A program made the position numbers and the translations under genes. A DNA stretch of 64,000 nt, taken from an uncultured Prevotella sp. GTDB lineage: Bacteria > Bacteroidota > Bacteroidia > Bacteroidales > Bacteroidaceae. Location: NCBI GenBank assembly GCA_946188165.1, contig CAMHTW010000008.1, positions 29,358-93,357 of the forward strand. The letters are read 5' to 3'. The notes beneath the pieces were generated by a model. It was given only the letters and a program-made list of their open reading frames with translations. It was not told the DNA's origin and did not search any database. The stretch's first letter is position 1. Each line of letters begins with the position of its first letter. Positions 60,783-64,000 of this stretch are shown here, piece by piece.

Positions 60783-62210
60783 CTAATCATCTTGTCCTTT
60801 TGAGCTAAGATATAATCCCGCGAAAGTTATCAGGCCATTGAGCATCAGTAGTTCGTAACCAAAACGATAACCCGTCATCTGCCCCACTCCATAATCTATG
60901 GCATAGCATAGCAAGGGCGATGCCACCGCAATATAAGGCACCAACCGGTCGTTTACCACTCGTTTGGTCAGCAAACCGTAGGCGAACAGACCCAGCAGCG
61001 GTCCGTATGTATACCCACAAATAATGTAGATGGCATCAATCAAACTGGTTGAGTTGACCATCTTGAAAAACAGGATGAACAGCACAAAAACAGCGCACAT
61101 CCCCAAATGAGTACGTTTGCGCAACTGTTCATTATTCTCCTGTCCCAGAATATCCACACAATAGATGGTGGTCAGCGATGTCAGCGCAGAATCCGCACTG
61201 GAGAACGATGCTGCAACAATTCCGAGAACAAAGAGGCAAGATGTCAGATGGAAGATGGAAGACGTCTGTTCCACGTAACCGGGCAGAAGTTCGTCGCCGC
61301 TGGCAGGAAGGGTAAGTCCATGCTGTTGATACCACATCACAAGCAGGACACCCAGCGATAGGAAGAGCAGATTGGCAGGCAGGAAAGCCACACCATAAGT
61401 GCACATATCCTTCTGGGCTCCACGTAACGTCTTGCAAGTCAGGTTTTTCTGCATCATGTCCTGGTCAACGCCCGTCATAACCAACACGATGAACACACCA
61501 CTCAGGAACTGTTTCCAGAAATTTTGCTTAGACACCCAGTCGTCCCAGACAAAGACCCGCGAAAGTTCGTGACCGCTGACAGCACTGATGGCTTCGCCCA
61601 TTGTCATGTTCAAATCTGTAGCCACCTTATATATAATAATAAGGAGTGCCGTAAACAGGCAAAGTGTCTGCAACGAGTCCGTCCACACCAACGTCTTAAT
61701 GCCACCTTTACGGGTATAGAGCCATATCAAAAGTACCAGCAATACCGTCGTCAACGCAAAAGGAATACCCAACGGCTCAAACACGAAACGCTGCAAAATA
61801 ATACACACCACATAGAAACGGACAGCAGCACCAGTCATCTTCGACAGCAGGAAGAACCACGAACCCGTCTTGTGCGAGCGCTGTCCCAAACGTTGTCCCA
61901 GATAGGCATATATGGAGGTGAGGTTTAGCTTATAATAGAGTGGCAGCAAGACAAAAGCCACCACCACATAGCCCAGAATAAATCCCATACAGGTTTGCAG
62001 ATAATTCATCTGGGACGTCAACACCATACCTGGCACCGAAACAAACGTGATGCCCGATATAGACGCACCAACCATACCAAAAGCCACCATATACCATGGT
62101 GACTGACGGTCAGCCCGATAGAATGTCTCATTGGTTGCTCGACGCCCCGTCCACCTGCTAAAAGCAAAAAGCAGGGCAAAATATCCTAGTACAACAGCTA
62201 TTATTGTCAT
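60783..62210 (-). CDS. Sodium:solute symporter (SSS family)
   Basis: From the ATG at 62210 the 475-residue protein has about 13 helices. SSS features are FGMVGASISGITFVSVPGMV (about 44-63), the Na+ site region around VAASFSSADSALTSLTTIYC (about 330-349) and GYVVVAFVLLPLYYKLNLTS (about 80-99). It imports a small solute with Na+ at the inner membrane; which one cannot be read. The frame could reach 62336, but the promoter element (62220-62227) lies inside that part. Only 9 nt separate the element from the ATG, so the message may be nearly leaderless. It converges on the sensor kinase gene. Confidence 0.9.
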   Translation of the reverse strand: MTIIAVVLGYFALLFAFSRWTGRRATNETFYRADRQSPWYMVAFGMVGASISGITFVSVPGMVLTSQMNYLQTCMGFILGYVVVAFVLLPLYYKLNLTSIYAYLGQRLGQRSHKTGSWFFLLSKMTGAAVRFYVVCIILQRFVFEPLGIPFALTTVLLVLLIWLYTRKGGIKTLVWTDSLQTLCLFTALLIIIYKVATDLNMTMGEAISAVSGHELSRVFVWDDWVSKQNFWKQFLSGVFIVLVMTGVDQDMMQKNLTCKTLRGAQKDMCTYGVAFLPANLLFLSLGVLLVMWYQQHGLTLPASGDELLPGYVEQTSSIFHLTSCLFVLGIVAASFSSADSALTSLTTIYCVDILGQENNEQLRKRTHLGMCAVFVLFILFFKMVNSTSLIDAIYIICGYTYGPLLGLFAYGLLTKRVVNDRLVPYIAVASPLLCYAIDYGVGQMTGYRFGYELLMLNGLITFAGLYLSSKGQDD

Positions 62211-62219
62211 AATCTTGTG

Positions 62220-62227
62220 CAAAGGTA
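62220..62227 (-). promoter_or_regulatory. -7 promoter element (TACCTTTG) for the symporter, near-leaderless
   Basis: It reads TACCTTTG on minus and ends 9 nt before the ATG at 62210. The repeated word ataattgat fills the space to the divergent promoter at 62272. Confidence 0.6.
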
Positions 62228-62271
62228 CAAAATAATTGATAATTGATAATGGATAATTGATAATTATTTCG

Positions 62272-62279
62272 TAATTTTG
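62272..62279 (+). promoter_or_regulatory. -7 promoter element (TAATTTTG) for trpB2
   Basis: It matches TAnnTTTG, 34 nt before the ATG at 62314. Confidence 0.62.
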
Positions 62280-62313
62280 CAGGCGGTAATTATTCACCAA
62301 CAACAAAAAGACA

Positions 62314-63675
62314 ATGGCAAAACAGAAAAAATTCATCCTTCAGGAGAGTGAGATTCCAACACAGTGGTACAACATTCAGGCAGACATGCCCAACAAGCCC
62401 ATGCCTCCCATCCATCCTGCTACCAAGCAGCCGTTGGGTGTTGACGATTTGGCACACATCTTCCCTCGCGAGTGCTGTGTGCAGGAGCTGGACACAGAAC
62501 ATCGTTGGATTGACATCCCTGAGGACGTGCTCGAGAAGTACAAGTACTATCGTTCTACTCCGCTGGTGCGCGCCTACGCATTGGAAGAGGCTCTTGGCAC
62601 ACCTGCCCACATCTATTTTAAGAATGAGAGTACCAACCCACTGGGTTCACACAAGATTAACTCTGCCCTGCCCCAGTGCTACTATGCCAAGCAGGAAGGT
62701 ACCAAGAATGTCACCACAGAGACGGGTGCTGGACAGTGGGGTGCAGCCCTGAGCTATGCAGCCAAGATATATGGTCTTGACTGCGCAGTCTATCAGGTGA
62801 AGATTACCATGCAGCAGAAGCCTTATCGCTCAAGTATCATGCGTACCTTTGGTGCTGTCGTCGAGGGTTCTCCTTCGATGTCAACCCGTGCTGGTAAGGA
62901 CATTCTGACAAAGGACCCAACCCACTCTGGTTCGCTGGGAACAGCCATCTCTGAGGCTGTCGAACTGGCTACGACCACACCTAACTGTAAATACACGCTG
63001 GGCTCTGTTCTGAATCACGTAGGCCTGCACCAGACCATCATCGGTTTGGAGGCTGAGAAGCAGATGCAGATGGCTGGTGAGTATCCTGATATCGTCATCG
63101 GCTGCTTTGGCGGTGGCAGTAACTTCGGCGGCATCTCATTCCCCTTCATGCGCCACAACCTGCTCGATGGCAAAAACACAGAGTTTATTGCTGCAGAGCC
63201 TGACAGCTGTCCTAAGCTGACACGCGGACAGTTCCGCTACGACTTTGGTGACGAAGCCGGTTATACGCCCCTACTGCCCATGTTCACGTTGGGCCACAAC
63301 TTCAAGCCCTCTAACATCCATGCTGGTGGTCTGCGCTATCATGGTGCTGGCATGATTATCTCCCAGTTAATCAAGGATGGTCTGATGCATGGTGTTGACA
63401 TTCCTCAGCTCGAAACCTTCGAGGCTGGTATGCTCTTCGCCCGTACTGAAGGCATCATCCCTGCTCCAGAGAGTTGTCACGCCATCGCTGCCACCATCCG
63501 CGAGGCTAACAAGTGTAAGGAGTCTGGCGAGGAGAAAGTTATCCTCTTCAACCTTTCGGGTCACGGACTCATCGACATGCCGTCATACGAGTCGTTCATC
63601 AAGGGCGACCTACAGAACTACACGGTAACCGACGAAATGATTGCCGAGAATCTTAAAGCACTCGATCAGCAATAA
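62314..63675 (+). CDS. trpB: TrpB2-type tryptophan synthase beta-like enzyme
   Basis: The 453-residue PLP enzyme has the cofactor lysine in NPLGSHKINSA (about residue 115), the substrate loop TETGAGQWGAALSYA and the phosphate-binding GCFGGGSNFGG. Length and the N-terminal block FILQESEIPTQWYN mark it as the TrpB2 branch, distinct from the TrpB1 that works in the alpha/beta complex. It can make tryptophan from indole and serine or act on O-phosphoserine; salvage of free indole is the usual idea for stand-alone copies. No other trp genes are nearby. A promoter and a terminator flank it, so it is a single-gene unit. Confidence 0.93.
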   Translation: MAKQKKFILQESEIPTQWYNIQADMPNKPMPPIHPATKQPLGVDDLAHIFPRECCVQELDTEHRWIDIPEDVLEKYKYYRSTPLVRAYALEEALGTPAHIYFKNESTNPLGSHKINSALPQCYYAKQEGTKNVTTETGAGQWGAALSYAAKIYGLDCAVYQVKITMQQKPYRSSIMRTFGAVVEGSPSMSTRAGKDILTKDPTHSGSLGTAISEAVELATTTPNCKYTLGSVLNHVGLHQTIIGLEAEKQMQMAGEYPDIVIGCFGGGSNFGGISFPFMRHNLLDGKNTEFIAAEPDSCPKLTRGQFRYDFGDEAGYTPLLPMFTLGHNFKPSNIHAGGLRYHGAGMIISQLIKDGLMHGVDIPQLETFEAGMLFARTEGIIPAPESCHAIAATIREANKCKESGEEKVILFNLSGHGLIDMPSYESFIKGDLQNYTVTDEMIAENLKALDQQ

Positions 63676-63692
63676 ATTAAAACCAAAATAAT

Positions 63693-63736
63693 AAAGCTGC
63701 GCCTTCCAATCATGGTTGGCGCAGCTTTTTCTTTTT
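63693..63736. terminator. Terminator after trpB2
   Basis: Arms 63693-63703 and 63718-63728 pair perfectly over 11 bp (aaagctgcgcc) with an inner ccaa/ttgg, and a T-rich run follows. Confidence 0.88.
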
Positions 63737-63758
63737 ACCTTATTATACCTTTTACTTT

Positions 63759-64000
63759 TTATGCAATTTCTATCTGTCGCGACAGTTTCACTTTCTCTTC
63801 CACCACCTTGGGAAGTTCTACAGTCAGCACACCGTCCTCAACCTTGGCAGAAATGCCGTCCTTCTGAACGTCGTCAGGCAAAATCAGCGTCTGCTCGAAC
63901 TTCGAATAGCTGAACTCGCGGCGCAGATAGCGCACATTCTTATCTTCCTCCTTATGTTCCTCCTTGTGTTCCATCTTCACCACCAGGTTACCCTCGTCGT
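63759..64000 (-). CDS. Small heat-shock protein, Hsp20/alpha-crystallin family (N-terminal part outside the window)
   Basis: The last 80 residues are visible; the frame is open to the right edge. It begins inside DEGNLVVKME, has a charged loop EHKEEHKEEDKNVRYLRR, and contains the alpha-crystallin core FEQTLILPDDVQKDGISAKV with the conserved final strand ending EDGVLTVELPK. The C-terminal extension lacks a clear IxI motif beyond RQIEIA, in which IEI may fill that role. These ATP-independent chaperones hold unfolding proteins in large oligomers. No promoter is visible because the start is not in the window. Confidence 0.9.
   Translation of the reverse strand, partial: DEGNLVVKMEHKEEHKEEDKNVRYLRREFSYSKFEQTLILPDDVQKDGISAKVEDGVLTVELPKVVEEKVKLSRQIEIA

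Overview
The window looks like a chromosomal segment of a Bacteroidota bacterium, most probably a Prevotella-type member of the Prevotellaceae. The reasons are about twenty TAnnTTTG promoter elements placed just upstream of genes, many SPII lipoproteins, a complex I operon without nuoEFG, a type IX secretion (type B) sorting domain, a hybrid two-component regulator with an AraC output domain, a DUF1680-type arabinofuranosidase and a TonB-dependent receptor. The genus is an inference. I see no rRNA, tRNA or CRISPR array.

Layout. 1-5165: DUF1846 protein (5' end cut off), secreted S9 peptidase and an MFS carrier, all on +. 5166-7364: a REP-associated tyrosine transposase (RAYT) beside about 650 bp of non-coding hairpins and tandem repeats. 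7365-12126 (-): exonuclease/endonuclease/phosphatase (EEP) protein, POT peptide transporter, PorT-like barrel and a LysM/periplasmic-binding protein. 12226-15791 (+): T9SS-sorted protein overlapping uvrA. 15896-22774: GH127 arabinofuranosidase, LemA/DUF2207 pair, NhaC antiporter and a lipoprotein. 23237-27090: M13 metallopeptidase, orphan sugar-binding lipoprotein and an unknown exported protein. 27362-37549 (-): nuoABCDHIJKLMN with promoter and terminator. 37694-43124: small HTH protein, GlcNAc-kinase-like protein, MscS channel, WecA-like transferase and sugar transferase. 43148-44817: two decayed genes (Wzi-like and lipocalin-like). 44965-47908: Ser/His-rich secreted protein whose 3' end overlaps a histidine phosphatase on the other strand, DUF308 protein and uridine kinase. 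47940-57109: a candidate extracellular nucleic-acid acquisition locus (EEP protein, TonB-dependent receptor, two lipoproteins with OB-fold-like repeats, DNA/RNA endonuclease), with a 111-bp MITE and the rpmE2 gene inside it. 57208-64000: glutathione peroxidase and thioredoxin reductase, a putative small RNA, a hybrid sensor kinase without an extracellular sensor, a sodium:solute symporter, TrpB2 and a partial Hsp20.

How the genes work together. Clear functional groups are the respiratory complex I operon, the peroxide/thiol pair gpx-trxB, the first two steps of surface glycan assembly (41476-43124) followed by relics of surface genes, and the nuclease/TonB locus. The most unusual items are the RAYT with its hairpin mosaic and internal repeats, the MITE with an 8-bp target duplication, the nuclease/OB-fold/TonB locus, an 8-nt repeat in the signal-peptide codons of a PorT-like gene (possible phase variation), and the cluster of four lesions in 43.6-44.5 kb.
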